DNA from: Lyngbya sp. CCAP 1446/10
Lineage (GTDB): Bacteria > Cyanobacteriota > Cyanobacteriia > Cyanobacteriales > Microcoleaceae
Direction: 5' to 3'
Length of the DNA stretch: 64,000 bases
Assembly: GCF_026130175.1 (NCBI RefSeq)
Contig: NZ_JAIGNI010000032.1
Span: forward strand, 32,730-96,729
The notes under the pieces were generated by a model. It searched no databases. It saw nothing but the letters and a program-made list of their open reading frames with translations, and was not told where the DNA came from. The translations under genes were made by a program, and so were the position numbers. Shown piece by piece: positions 1 to 10,008 of this stretch. The stretch's first letter is position 1, and each line of letters opens with the position of its first letter.

Positions 1-2
1 AG

Positions 3-3000
3 ATCGCAAATGATGTCACCCAGTTTACCAGCGACAGCGATGGAGTCGGTCGATTTAACTTTAACTATGATTTGAGTAGCTTAGCACCTGGTCGTTACCA
101 ATTGTCAGCGATCGCCTATGACAAAGCAAACAGTGCTAGCCCGGTAACGACGGAAAACTTTGCCCTCATTACCAATCCGGGAGAAAACGGTTTGTCTGAT
201 GATGTTAGGTTGGCGATCGCCGGTGCAGCCAACCTAGACAGCTACCCGCCAGAAGCTTTAGCAGAAACAAAGGAGTGGGTTGTGTGGGTGACACCCGGAC
301 AATCTTCGCAGCAGTTAGCAGCTAGTCTTGGCGCTACGGATCAGGGCGAGACTGGCCAGATTCCCAACACCTTTATCTGGAATTTTCCAGAGGGAATGGC
401 CGCAACAGAGGTGGCGGCTCAGTTAGCTCAAGTATCAGGTATAGAGTTTGCGTACCCGCAGGTTCCTGTCAAGTTACATTTGTTGTACGAACCGAAGGAA
501 ATTTTATACAAAGATCAGTGGAATTTGCAAAATGCAAATGTCCCCGCAGCTTGGGATGTTATTAGTCCTGCAACTTCTCAAACAGTGCGGGGAAGGGGTG
601 TAACTATTGGTATTGTCGATGACGGTTTGGAATACAAGCACCCAGATTTACAGAGTCGGTATAACCCGAATTCAAGTTGGGATTTTACCGATAAAGATAG
701 CGATCCGTCGCCAACATCCACAACTAGCTTTGTCGCGAATCTTTCACAACCAAAAGTCAATGGCTGGAGTAGTATATCCTTTTCTATGCCGGTGAATTTG
801 ACAGGAATGGTGAAGGCTGTTCAGGCTGACTTTGATTTCAGTCAATCTCTGCCAGCTAATTTACCCAAAGTTGAAGAGTTGCAACAAGTATCTCTGTACA
901 GTCCTGACGCATCTGCGTTCAGCGTTGTCTATCGGCGTGCTTCTTCTGGCGCAGGAGTATGGTGGCCAGGTAGGGATGATTTGAAATTCACGCAAAAAGT
1001 AGACCTGAATTTTACTGGAAATAGCTCCCAAAGTTTCATTCTGAATCAATTCAATGGAAGTTATGCAGGTGGGAATTGGCAATTAGAAATTAAGAATCCC
1101 AATCCCGATGAGTATGATGAGCAGGAAATGCGCCAGCTTAGTGAAGAACTTCTGAAACGCTGGACATTACAAATTAACACTGCTAACCCTCACGGAACCG
1201 CAGTTGCAGGAATTGCAGCAGCCAGTGAAAACGGTAAAGGGATTATGGGTGTGGCCCCTGAAGCAAAATTAGCAGGGCTACGGCTATTTGGTAATACCGA
1301 TCCACTCGATTACAAGGTTGACCCTTTGGGTAAGCAGGTTGCTGATGCTTTGTTTGACCCTCAGATCAAGGTAGGACAAGCAAACCGAAATCAGTCGATC
1401 GATATTTTTAATAACAGTTGGGGCCCGGAATATATGAGGCGGCAACCCTTGGCTTTGCAAGCTTTGGATAGTGGAGTTACCAAGGGGCGAAATGGGCTGG
1501 GGAATACTTATATATTTGCTGGTGGTAATGAGGGGAATGTGTACGGGAATGTCAATTACAACAGCTTTGCCAATTCTCGTAATACGATCGCCGTTGGTGC
1601 CATTGATCGATCGGGCAATTACGCCACTTACAGCACGCCCGGAGCCGCAATTTTAGTGTCAGCATCCTCCGACAATGGCGATCCCCATAACCCACAAGGG
1701 ATTACAACGACAGCTCTGGTTCAAAATGCGTTGTATGCTAACGATTTTGGTGGCACTTCTGCCGCAGCCCCTGTGGTTTCCGGTGCAATTGCTTTGATGT
1801 TGGAGGCTAATCCTAAACTCACCATGCGCGACGAGCAGCAGATTTTGGTGAAAACGGCTCAAAAAAATGACCCCAATGGTACAGATTCCACAGGGAAATC
1901 AAGGTGGACTCAGAATGGAGCAGGGCTGTCGGTAAGTTATGAATATGGCTTTGGGGCGATCGATGTTGGTGCTGCGGTGAAAGCTGCTACTAATTGGACA
2001 CCAGTAGGGAAAGAAATTAAGGTTAGCTCGGATCTGGAAAACGTAATGAAGGCCATACCTGACGGTAGTGCGACGGGATTGGAAGCAAAAACCACTATCT
2101 CTAACGACATTACTATTGAAAAAGTGGAAATTATCTTCGATGCTAAGCATCCAGACTGGGGTGATTTCACCTTGAAACTAATTTCCCCCAGTGGTACGGA
2201 ATCGGTATTAGCAAATACCATCCCAGATATCCCTAATTCCAATAATATTGACAAGATACTTCCAGATTCTAACCAGTGGACTTTTACCTCTGTTCGACAT
2301 TTGGGTGAGTCCTCTAAGGGCGAGTGGAAGTTGCAGGTATTTGATAAAAACAACAACCTGTTAAAAGGGGATTGGGATACTTGGAAGCTGAATATTTACG
2401 GATTTGAACCCACATTAAATGTGGTCACAAATACTAAAGATAGTGGGCCGGGGAGTTTACGCAATGTGATCACTTTTGCGAATCAAAATATCGGCAAGGA
2501 TAGGATTTTATTCAATATTCCCCTGAGCGATTCTGGCTACAATGCCAGCACAAATTCCTTGACAATTCGACCGCTATCACCACTGCCACAGATTACCGAT
2601 TCAGTGATTATTGACGGGGCAAGTCAGCCTGGATATTCAGATAGACCAATGATTGAATTAGATGGCAGCAATGTATCAGTGGATGGTTTATATATCTCTG
2701 CTGGTAACAGTACAGTAAGGGGATTAACCATCAACCGTTTTGGTGTTGACGGTATCCGATTGAGTGATAATGGTGGCAACATCATTGAAGGAAATTTCCT
2801 TGGTACAGATGTAACTGGTACTCAGGATTTAGGCAACCGCTATAGTGGCATATCAGTTGAGTCACCTAATAATACTATTGGCGGTAAAACCGTTAAAGCA
2901 CGAAATATCATATCTGGCAATGATAATGTTGGCATTTACATTACCGAGTCAAATGCTAATAACAACCTGATTGAAGGCAACTATATCGGTAGCGATGTTA

Positions 3001-4814
3001 CTGGCACGAAAGATTTGGGCAATACAAATAATGGTGTTGCTATTTTGAACGCAAGTAATAATACGGTAGGTGGGACAAGTATTGAGGCGGGTAACTGGAT
3101 ATTCGGCAATGGTAAAAATGGTGTCTTCGTTAACGGTGATAGTTCAACTGGTAATGCTATTTTATCTAATTCTATCTCCGGCAACGATCTTTTGGGAATC
3201 GGCTTGGGCAATAATGGATTGACAGTAAATGATATGGGAGATAGCGACACGGGCCCTAACAATTTCCAGAATTTCCCAGAGTTAACTGCCGCGATTTCTA
3301 GCGGTGGAAATACAACGCTCAAAGGCAATATCAACAGCACTCCAAATTCTACATTGAGAGTGGAGTTTTTCTCTAACACCGTTGTAGATGACTCTAGCTA
3401 TGGCAGTGGCGGTTTTGGCAGTGGCGGTTTTGGCAGTGATGGCGGTTATGGAGAAGGTGAGAAATTCCTTGGTTTCCAGAATGTGACGACTGATAGCAGC
3501 GGTAATGCTAATTTCACGGTTAATTTACCCCAGGCTGTTCCCCTTGGTCGATTTATTAGTGCAACTGCCACAGATCAGAATAATAACACTTCGGAGTTTT
3601 CCCAGAACCTTGAAGTCAAAGCAAATTCCGATCCGAAACTTCAGTGGGTACGTGAATCAGGTACTTCACTTCAGGATATCGGTAGGGATATTGCTACCGA
3701 TAGTGCAGGAAATGTTTATATTGTAGGTGCTACAGGGGATGGCGATCCGACGACAGGTAACTGGGATAGTTTTATGACTAAGTATGACAGTAATGGCAAC
3801 AAACTTTGGCAGAAATCTTTAGGTGACAGTTCAACTGATGGCAGTTACGGAGTAAAGATTGACGCAGCCAATAATATTTATGTGGTTGGATATAATGGCT
3901 ACGATGCTTATATAACTAAGTCTGACAGCAATGGCAACGAAATCTGGAAGCAAGTATTCAGCAGTATAAATACAGACTTCCAATTGGGAGATTACGCTAC
4001 GGGAGTAGGGATTGACAGTACAGGCAACATTTATGTTGCTGGCAATACCTGGGGTTCCTTCGATCCGGCAAAAGCATGGTCAAAATCAATAATCCCAAAT
4101 CAGAATGCTTTCATCACCAAGTATGACAGCAATGGCAATCAAGTGTGGATTAAGGATTTTGGTACATCGCAAGATGAAAATGTTCGGGCAGTCAGTGTTG
4201 ATAATGCTGGCAATAGCTATATTGTGGGAAATACTGCCGGAAGTTTGGGAGTCAGTGCGGGTGGAATAGATGCTTTCATCGCTAAATATGACTTAAATGG
4301 CAATCAAGTTTGGCTGCGTCAGTTTGGTACAGTAGCCTCCGATGCCGCCTATGGAGTAGCTCTTGACAGTGCTGGTGATGTTTATGTGACTGGAAGTACA
4401 AGGGGCTCTCTAAATGCTAGTAATAATAGTGGTGGCGCAGATACTTTTGTGGTCAAGTATGATAGCAATGGCAATCAGATTTGGCAGAACCAATTTGGTA
4501 CTGCTGCCAATGAAAATGCGACCGGAATAGGCGTAGATAAAAATGGTGATGTATATGTTGCAGGTCTAACTCAAGGTTCTTTAGATGGCAGCACTAATGC
4601 AGGAAGTTATGATATGTTTCTGACCCGATTAAATAGCAGTGGAGTGCGTTCTTGGAGCGAACAATTAGGCACAGTTACTGACGATCTCATATACAAGCTC
4701 TTGATTGATAGTGCTGACAATATTTATCTGACTGGCAGTGCTAACGATTCTTTACAAGGTCAACCCTATGCAGGTTCTAGTGATGCTGTTCTAGTTAAAT
4801 ACAAAATTAGTTAG
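3..4814 (+). CDS. Kexin-like secreted subtilase with P-domain and SBBP repeats (5' truncated)
   Basis: The reading frame is open from the first bases, so the N terminus lies outside the window; residues are numbered from a TTG at 72. A peptidase S8 domain is clear: Asp183 in IVDDG (kexin-style), His374 in PHGT, Asn486 in AGGN and Ser563 in GGTSAAAP. About 190 residues separate Asp and His, far more than usual, and the insert looks like an extra beta-sandwich. After the protease come a proprotein-convertase P-domain (about 650-780), a parallel beta-helix region with NxIxGN-type repeats (about 790-1080), a Gly/Ser stretch, and a C-terminal array of SBBP-type propeller repeats (DSAGNVYVxG, about 1190-1580). 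It is probably a large extracellular or cell-surface protease; its substrate is unknown. Confidence 0.88.
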   Translation: MANDVTQFTSDSDGVGRFNFNYDLSSLAPGRYQLSAIAYDKANSASPVTTENFALITNPGENGLSDDVRLAIAGAANLDSYPPEALAETKEWVVWVTPGQSSQQLAASLGATDQGETGQIPNTFIWNFPEGMAATEVAAQLAQVSGIEFAYPQVPVKLHLLYEPKEILYKDQWNLQNANVPAAWDVISPATSQTVRGRGVTIGIVDDGLEYKHPDLQSRYNPNSSWDFTDKDSDPSPTSTTSFVANLSQPKVNGWSSISFSMPVNLTGMVKAVQADFDFSQSLPANLPKVEELQQVSLYSPDASAFSVVYRRASSGAGVWWPGRDDLKFTQKVDLNFTGNSSQSFILNQFNGSYAGGNWQLEIKNPNPDEYDEQEMRQLSEELLKRWTLQINTANPHGTAVAGIAAASENGKGIMGVAPEAKLAGLRLFGNTDPLDYKVDPLGKQVADALFDPQIKVGQANRNQSIDIFNNSWGPEYMRRQPLALQALDSGVTKGRNGLGNTYIFAGGNEGNVYGNVNYNSFANSRNTIAVGAIDRSGNYATYSTPGAAILVSASSDNGDPHNPQGITTTALVQNALYANDFGGTSAAAPVVSGAIALMLEANPKLTMRDEQQILVKTAQKNDPNGTDSTGKSRWTQNGAGLSVSYEYGFGAIDVGAAVKAATNWTPVGKEIKVSSDLENVMKAIPDGSATGLEAKTTISNDITIEKVEIIFDAKHPDWGDFTLKLISPSGTESVLANTIPDIPNSNNIDKILPDSNQWTFTSVRHLGESSKGEWKLQVFDKNNNLLKGDWDTWKLNIYGFEPTLNVVTNTKDSGPGSLRNVITFANQNIGKDRILFNIPLSDSGYNASTNSLTIRPLSPLPQITDSVIIDGASQPGYSDRPMIELDGSNVSVDGLYISAGNSTVRGLTINRFGVDGIRLSDNGGNIIEGNFLGTDVTGTQDLGNRYSGISVESPNNTIGGKTVKARNIISGNDNVGIYITESNANNNLIEGNYIGSDVTGTKDLGNTNNGVAILNASNNTVGGTSIEAGNWIFGNGKNGVFVNGDSSTGNAILSNSISGNDLLGIGLGNNGLTVNDMGDSDTGPNNFQNFPELTAAISSGGNTTLKGNINSTPNSTLRVEFFSNTVVDDSSYGSGGFGSGGFGSDGGYGEGEKFLGFQNVTTDSSGNANFTVNLPQAVPLGRFISATATDQNNNTSEFSQNLEVKANSDPKLQWVRESGTSLQDIGRDIATDSAGNVYIVGATGDGDPTTGNWDSFMTKYDSNGNKLWQKSLGDSSTDGSYGVKIDAANNIYVVGYNGYDAYITKSDSNGNEIWKQVFSSINTDFQLGDYATGVGIDSTGNIYVAGNTWGSFDPAKAWSKSIIPNQNAFITKYDSNGNQVWIKDFGTSQDENVRAVSVDNAGNSYIVGNTAGSLGVSAGGIDAFIAKYDLNGNQVWLRQFGTVASDAAYGVALDSAGDVYVTGSTRGSLNASNNSGGADTFVVKYDSNGNQIWQNQFGTAANENATGIGVDKNGDVYVAGLTQGSLDGSTNAGSYDMFLTRLNSSGVRSWSEQLGTVTDDLIYKLLIDSADNIYLTGSANDSLQGQPYAGSSDAVLVKYKIS

Positions 4815-4867
4815 GTTCTATTTACCCCACGATACACACCCTACTAATTGCTACAAACTCGTGACCT

Positions 4868-4983
4868 GAGAAAGTCGGTTTATTGCAGTGGACGTGGGGC
4901 TGAGAAACCCGGTTTCTTGCTAAATTTATCGTTACCAAACGCAAAACTCGTAGAAACCGGGTTTCTTGCAGTGGGCGTGGGGC
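4868..4983. repeat. Three palindromic GAAACCSGGTTTCTT repeats
   Basis: Three imperfect copies of a palindromic unit follow the protease gene: 4868-4900 (degenerate), 4902-4920 (GAGAAACCCGGTTTCTTGC) and 4951-4983. The first and third also share the tail GCAGTGGRCGTGGGGC. Each core can fold on itself. It looks like a dispersed intergenic repeat of cyanobacterial type; a role as terminator of the upstream gene is possible but there is no T-run. Confidence 0.65.
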
Positions 4984-5073
4984 CATGAAACTGTCAGAAT
5001 TATTGAAGACCATTCTCGTGTAATATGACCTCAGCAGTTTTTCTGACCAAATTGTTTAACCTCCTCCTTTATC

Positions 5074-8037
5074 GTGACCGTTAAAACCAAAGTCAAAATA
5101 TTCTGTATCCTATTTTACATTCTGGGATTTCCGGCTGTGGCCACAGCCCAAATTGTCCCCGATCGCACTTTACCGCTCAATTCCACGGTCATTCGTGACG
5201 GCAACACCTTAACCATTGAAGGTGGCACAGAAGCCGATCGCAATTTATTCCATAGTTTTCGCGAATTTTCCGTCCCCACAGGCGGCACAGCATTTTTTAA
5301 CAACGCCAATACAATTCAAAATATCTTCACTCGCGTCACAGGCGGGTCAATTTCTAACATTGATGGCTTAATCAAAGCCAACAACGGCACCGTTAACTTA
5401 TTTTTAATCAACCCCAACGGGATTATTTTTGGCCCCAACGCTAGCCTGAATATCGGCGGCTCATTTTTAGGGACAACAGCCAATAGCATCAACTTCGCTG
5501 ATGGCACTTCCTTCAGTGCTGCGGCTCCCCAAGCCTCACCCCTACTCACCATCAGCATTCCCACTAGCTTACAATTTGGCCCAAATCCCGGTCAAATTGT
5601 CAATCAATCTGTCGCCACTTCTGCTGCCACTTCTGCTGTTGAAGACAGTGGCCAAGGAAATCAAAACCCCGTGGGTTTAGAAGTGCCAGCCGGTCAAACT
5701 TTAGCCCTAGTGGGCGGCGATGTATCGATTCCAGGCGGCATTTTGACAGCAACCGGAGGAAGGATTGAACTCGGCAGTGTCGGCGGCAATAGTTCAGTCA
5801 GCCTCACTGTACTTGACCAAGGTTTCACCCTCGGATATGCAGGCGTCCAGAACTTCCAAGACATTCAACTGTCAGAAGCCGCTACTGTCGATGCTGGTGG
5901 CGAAGGTGGCGGCACGATCCAAGTACAGGGAGGACGGGTGGTGCTGACGGAGGATTCAGGAATTATCTCCCAGACTTTTGGCAGCCAAGACGGAGGTACA
6001 GTCTCCATCCAAGCGGTACAGTTCGTCGCTGAAGGTGGCGGTTATGTGGATACAACGACCTACGGTGCTGGTCGGGGGGGCAATTTATCCGTCACAGCTA
6101 GAGAGTCCATAGAACTAAGCGGGACTAATCCCGATGGCGCTTTGCCCAGCGGTTTCTTTGCTCAGGTTGACGTACAAGAAGGGCAAACCGCACCAACCAC
6201 AGGAAATGCAGGAAATTTGACGATCGCCACTGGTCGATTAATTTTACGGGATGGCGCACAGATAGCATCAAATACTTTTTCTGAAGGTTCAGGAGGAACA
6301 TTAACTGTCACCGCTACCGAGAGTGTAGAAGTGACTGGGCGATCGACTGACGGTGAAAATCCTAGTGGCTTGTTAACTCAAGCTGAAACTAATTCTTCGG
6401 GAAATGCTCAAAATTTAACCATTTCCACCAGGCAGTTGACCATCCGAGATGGAGGTGAAATTTCATCTTCAACTAATGGCACGGGAAATGCGGGCAATGT
6501 ACTCATTCAAGCATCAGAATCAGTGCAATTAGCGGGAGGGGGATTGCTGCAATCCACAGGGGAAAGTCAACCTCAAAACAGTGAGGCTCAAACGGATAAT
6601 TTTAGACCTAGTAGAATTATTGCTAGAACAACTACTCAGGGAGCCGCAGGCAACTTAACTATAGAAACCCCACAGTTGACTATTCAGGAGGGGGCAGAAG
6701 TATCGGCTCTGACGGCGGGTAATGGGCGCGGTGGCAATATCAGTATTGAAACAGGACGCTTAATTGCTCAAAATGGCGGTCAGGTATTAGCAACAACTCA
6801 AGGCACCGGGCAAGCAGGAACTTTAACTGTAAATGCTAGAGAATCTGTCGAACTCACTGGAACGGGTATGGATGGGTTTCCCAGCGGCTTGTTCACGCAG
6901 TCCACAGGGTTAGCAACGGACTCTAATGCTGGCAATGCAGATAACTTGACAGTGACAACTAGGCAGTTAATTGTTCGGGATGGAGCCGCGATATCAGCAG
7001 ATACTTTTGCAGGTGGGAGGGGAGGTTCTCTTACAGTCAATGCTTCAGAGTCGATCGAACTTACAGGCATTTCCAGCATAGTCCCAAAAAATAATCCTCC
7101 CCTAGTTAGACCCGATGGGCGCTTGCCAAGCCGCTTGACAGCAGTAACCACAGACAGCGGAGCCGCAGGGAATGTAGCGATTAACACGGGACTGCTGACG
7201 GTGCGGGATGGGGCAACTGTTGCGGTAGATGGCAGTAAAGGTACGGGATCTGCCGGCAACCTGGAGGTAACAGCCAGTGACATCCGACTAGACAGAGGAA
7301 CCATTACCGCAGAAACTAGATCCGGTGACTTCGGCAACATCAACCTCCAAGCCTCAAACTTTTTACAAATGCGCGACAACAGTAAGATTACCGTCAATGC
7401 AACGGACGATGCCAGGGGCGGCAATATCAAGATTGATACCAGAGCCTTAATTGCTGGTATCAATAGCGACATCACCGCCAATGCAGTCAACCGCGAAGCT
7501 GGCCGCGTTGAAATTACAGCCCCGGAAGGGATTTTTGGAGCCCGATCGCGCCGTGCAACAGATCCCACATCTAACCTCACCAGCGACATCACCGCCACCT
7601 CCCTGCAAGGCCCGCAACTCGACGGCGAAGTGCTCCTCAATACTCCAGACGTTGATCCTACCCAGGGCGTAGTTCAGTTACCAGAGACGATCGCCAATCC
7701 CGACGCGATCGCCCAAATTTGTCCCAATCAGCGACAGCCGGCGGTTGACAACACCTTCACTAGAACAGGACGCGGTTTACCAGCAAATCCTGGAGAAACC
7801 CTCAGCAATGGCTCAGCCGCCGTCGGTTTAGCCGACGCTGTAGCCCCCGTCGAGCAAAGAGCGAGAACTGCGGCACCCTCCCAGGCGGTTCGCCCCGCGC
7901 CTCGCCCCATCCTATCGGCTCAAGGTTGGGCGTTTAACAGCAAAGGAGAGGTCATTTTTACCGCCTATCCTGCTTATCCTGCTGGTGTGACGCTTCAGGG
8001 CCCCTTAACTCCTATCCCCGGCTGCTATGCGCGATAA
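5074..8037 (+). CDS. Two-partner-secretion filamentous haemagglutinin-like adhesin (TpsA)
   Basis: A 987-residue exported protein. The GTG start at 5074 gives a clean signal peptide (basic MTVKTKVK, hydrophobic core, cleavage after ATA before QIVPD). Residues about 27-155 are a TPS/haemagglutination-activity domain with the NPNGIIFG motif used for recognition by a TpsB pore. The rest is a long beta-helix of repeats such as AGNLTI, RQLxIRDGAxIS and TVTAxESVELTG. Towards the C terminus there is a CPNQ segment with a Cys and a final Cys (GCYAR). It overlaps the TpsB gene by 11 bp, so the two are translationally linked. It is predicted to be exported across the outer membrane as a surface adhesin; the ligand is unknown. 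Confidence 0.9.
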   Translation: MTVKTKVKIFCILFYILGFPAVATAQIVPDRTLPLNSTVIRDGNTLTIEGGTEADRNLFHSFREFSVPTGGTAFFNNANTIQNIFTRVTGGSISNIDGLIKANNGTVNLFLINPNGIIFGPNASLNIGGSFLGTTANSINFADGTSFSAAAPQASPLLTISIPTSLQFGPNPGQIVNQSVATSAATSAVEDSGQGNQNPVGLEVPAGQTLALVGGDVSIPGGILTATGGRIELGSVGGNSSVSLTVLDQGFTLGYAGVQNFQDIQLSEAATVDAGGEGGGTIQVQGGRVVLTEDSGIISQTFGSQDGGTVSIQAVQFVAEGGGYVDTTTYGAGRGGNLSVTARESIELSGTNPDGALPSGFFAQVDVQEGQTAPTTGNAGNLTIATGRLILRDGAQIASNTFSEGSGGTLTVTATESVEVTGRSTDGENPSGLLTQAETNSSGNAQNLTISTRQLTIRDGGEISSSTNGTGNAGNVLIQASESVQLAGGGLLQSTGESQPQNSEAQTDNFRPSRIIARTTTQGAAGNLTIETPQLTIQEGAEVSALTAGNGRGGNISIETGRLIAQNGGQVLATTQGTGQAGTLTVNARESVELTGTGMDGFPSGLFTQSTGLATDSNAGNADNLTVTTRQLIVRDGAAISADTFAGGRGGSLTVNASESIELTGISSIVPKNNPPLVRPDGRLPSRLTAVTTDSGAAGNVAINTGLLTVRDGATVAVDGSKGTGSAGNLEVTASDIRLDRGTITAETRSGDFGNINLQASNFLQMRDNSKITVNATDDARGGNIKIDTRALIAGINSDITANAVNREAGRVEITAPEGIFGARSRRATDPTSNLTSDITATSLQGPQLDGEVLLNTPDVDPTQGVVQLPETIANPDAIAQICPNQRQPAVDNTFTRTGRGLPANPGETLSNGSAAVGLADAVAPVEQRARTAAPSQAVRPAPRPILSAQGWAFNSKGEVIFTAYPAYPAGVTLQGPLTPIPGCYAR

Positions 8038-9994
8038 AGGAAATCAGCCAGGAAATCAGCATAGTGGCGATCGCTGGCTACTTTTGACTGTAGGAGTTTT
8101 CGCCTGTAGTTTAACGCCTTGGCCACTGAAAGCAGAAACGGTTTCGCTGTCGGTACCAGCAGAATTTAATGGGGGATCGCAACCGGAATTAACAGCAGAG
8201 ACACTTCCCACAACTCCAACTCCTAACATCTCAGAACCTTTAGCACCGCAAACATTCCCTTCCCCCCAGAACCAGCAAAATCTGCCACAGCCGAACCCAT
8301 CTCCTAGCTTAAAAGAAAGAACGGATGCGCCTTCATCTGATACCGCTGAAGTTTATGAATGTCCGCTGGGAGTGCGATCGAGCGAACAGGATTCTCCGGC
8401 GACTCAAACTGCCGAAGATATCAAAGGCGATGAAGTAATTGAGGCGATCGAAGTAACTGGTTTTCGGTTCGTTGGCAATACAGTTTTCAACCAAAAAACT
8501 CTCGAATCAAAAATTACGAATCGCTTTTTAACATCAGAAAATAATAACCAATCTCCATCACATAAAATAACTTTTGCCCAATTGCAGCAAATTATTTCCG
8601 AAGTCACCAAATTCTACAATCAACAGGGATATATTAATTCTTTTGCCTACATTCCCACTACCAGCGAAGAACCCAATCAAAAGTTACAAAACAAAGGCGC
8701 TGGTGGGGAAGTTATTATCAAAATTGTTGAAGGTGGATTAGAGTCAATTCGAGTCAGAAGGCGGACGGGGCGACAGCGGCTCAACCTTAATTATGTATGC
8801 AGCCGTTTGGCGATCGTAGCACAACCTTTGCAAGTTGAGCGTCTGTTGGATGTTTTGCGATCGCTCGAACTCGATCCATTAATGAAAAATATTTCCGCTG
8901 AATTGATTCCCGGTTCGCAGTTGCACAGAAGCGGGCTAGAAGTTAAATTTGAGGAGGAAAAAACCTTGAGCGCTGCACTGCTATTAGATAATCGTCGCGC
9001 TCCCAGTGTTGGCAGTTTCCGCCGCCAAGTCCAACTAACCGAAGCAAATTTATCAGGAAACGGTGATAATTTAAGCCTTGCTTATACTAATACAGACGGC
9101 AGTAATGCCTTTGATTTTAGCTATACACTGCCCTTAAATCCTCAAAATGGTACAATCTATGTAGCAGCGGGAACTACTGCCAATCGCGTAGTAGAGCCAC
9201 CTTTTCAAGATGTTGATCTCAGGGCGACGGCGCGATATTTGGATCTAACTTTACGCCAACCTTTGTTAAGGAATCCCAGAGAAGAAATTGCTCTCGGTTT
9301 GACAGCAACTCATCGGGAAAGTGGCACTTCAATTTTAGGCGAAGATTTCCCTCTTTCGGCGGGAGCAGATGAAAAAGGGCGATCGCGCATATCGGCACTG
9401 CGGTTTTTTCAAGATTATACTGTGCGTAGCAACGATCAATTATTTGCTTTTCGCTCTCAATTTAGTTTGGGATTGGGAGCCTTTAATGCTACTGTCAATA
9501 GAGAAGCTCCTGACAGCAGATTTTTGGCATGGCGGGGGCAAGCACAGTGGGTTCGCCGCTTAAAAAAAGATACTTTGCTGTTAGCCAACACTGACGTACA
9601 ATTGGCAAATAGGGCGCTTTTACCTTTAGAACAATTTGGGATTGGGGGTTTGAATAGCGTTAGAGGTTATCGGCAGGATATTCGTTTGGGCGACAATGGG
9701 ATTTCTGCATCGGCTGAACTCCGATTTCCGATTATTGGCCGCTCGGATCGAGGCTTAGGAGTTTTACAAATTACTCCTTTTGTTGATGTGGGAACCGTTT
9801 GGAATAGTTCTGGTACTGAAAACTTTGACTCTCAAATGTTGATGTCTTTGGGTACTGGTTTGCGGTGGGAATTGAATGATAGTCTTTCAGCCAGTTTTTA
9901 CTGGGGTATTCCGTTAGTTGATGTAAAATCTAGGGAGAGAACATGGCAAGAAAAAGGTTTACATTTTTCCGTGCTTTCCAGGTTCTCTTTCTGA
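8027..9994 (+). CDS. ShlB/FhaC-type outer-membrane transporter (TpsB)
   Basis: A 655-residue partner of the upstream haemagglutinin. The ATG at 8027 lies inside the end of tpsA. An N-terminal export signal is followed by a Pro/Gln-rich linker (about 50-110), a POTRA region (about 135-235, IEVTGFRFVGNTVFNQKTLE), a second POTRA-like part, and a 16-strand-type beta-barrel (about 300-655). The barrel holds GLNSVRGYRQD, the conserved motif of the VRGY loop that plugs TpsB/Omp85 pores, and ends in Phe (SRFSF), typical of BAM-inserted barrels. It should sit in the outer membrane and secrete the haemagglutinin at 5074. Confidence 0.92.
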   Translation: MRDKGNQPGNQHSGDRWLLLTVGVFACSLTPWPLKAETVSLSVPAEFNGGSQPELTAETLPTTPTPNISEPLAPQTFPSPQNQQNLPQPNPSPSLKERTDAPSSDTAEVYECPLGVRSSEQDSPATQTAEDIKGDEVIEAIEVTGFRFVGNTVFNQKTLESKITNRFLTSENNNQSPSHKITFAQLQQIISEVTKFYNQQGYINSFAYIPTTSEEPNQKLQNKGAGGEVIIKIVEGGLESIRVRRRTGRQRLNLNYVCSRLAIVAQPLQVERLLDVLRSLELDPLMKNISAELIPGSQLHRSGLEVKFEEEKTLSAALLLDNRRAPSVGSFRRQVQLTEANLSGNGDNLSLAYTNTDGSNAFDFSYTLPLNPQNGTIYVAAGTTANRVVEPPFQDVDLRATARYLDLTLRQPLLRNPREEIALGLTATHRESGTSILGEDFPLSAGADEKGRSRISALRFFQDYTVRSNDQLFAFRSQFSLGLGAFNATVNREAPDSRFLAWRGQAQWVRRLKKDTLLLANTDVQLANRALLPLEQFGIGGLNSVRGYRQDIRLGDNGISASAELRFPIIGRSDRGLGVLQITPFVDVGTVWNSSGTENFDSQMLMSLGTGLRWELNDSLSASFYWGIPLVDVKSRERTWQEKGLHFSVLSRFSF

Positions 9995-10008
9995 AACCAG
10001 CACGCGGG

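Noticed and set aside
6798..7640. A 280-residue minus-strand frame inside the haemagglutinin gene
   Set aside because: It is a shadow of the repetitive beta-helix coding sequence; composition biased, no start context or homologous motif.
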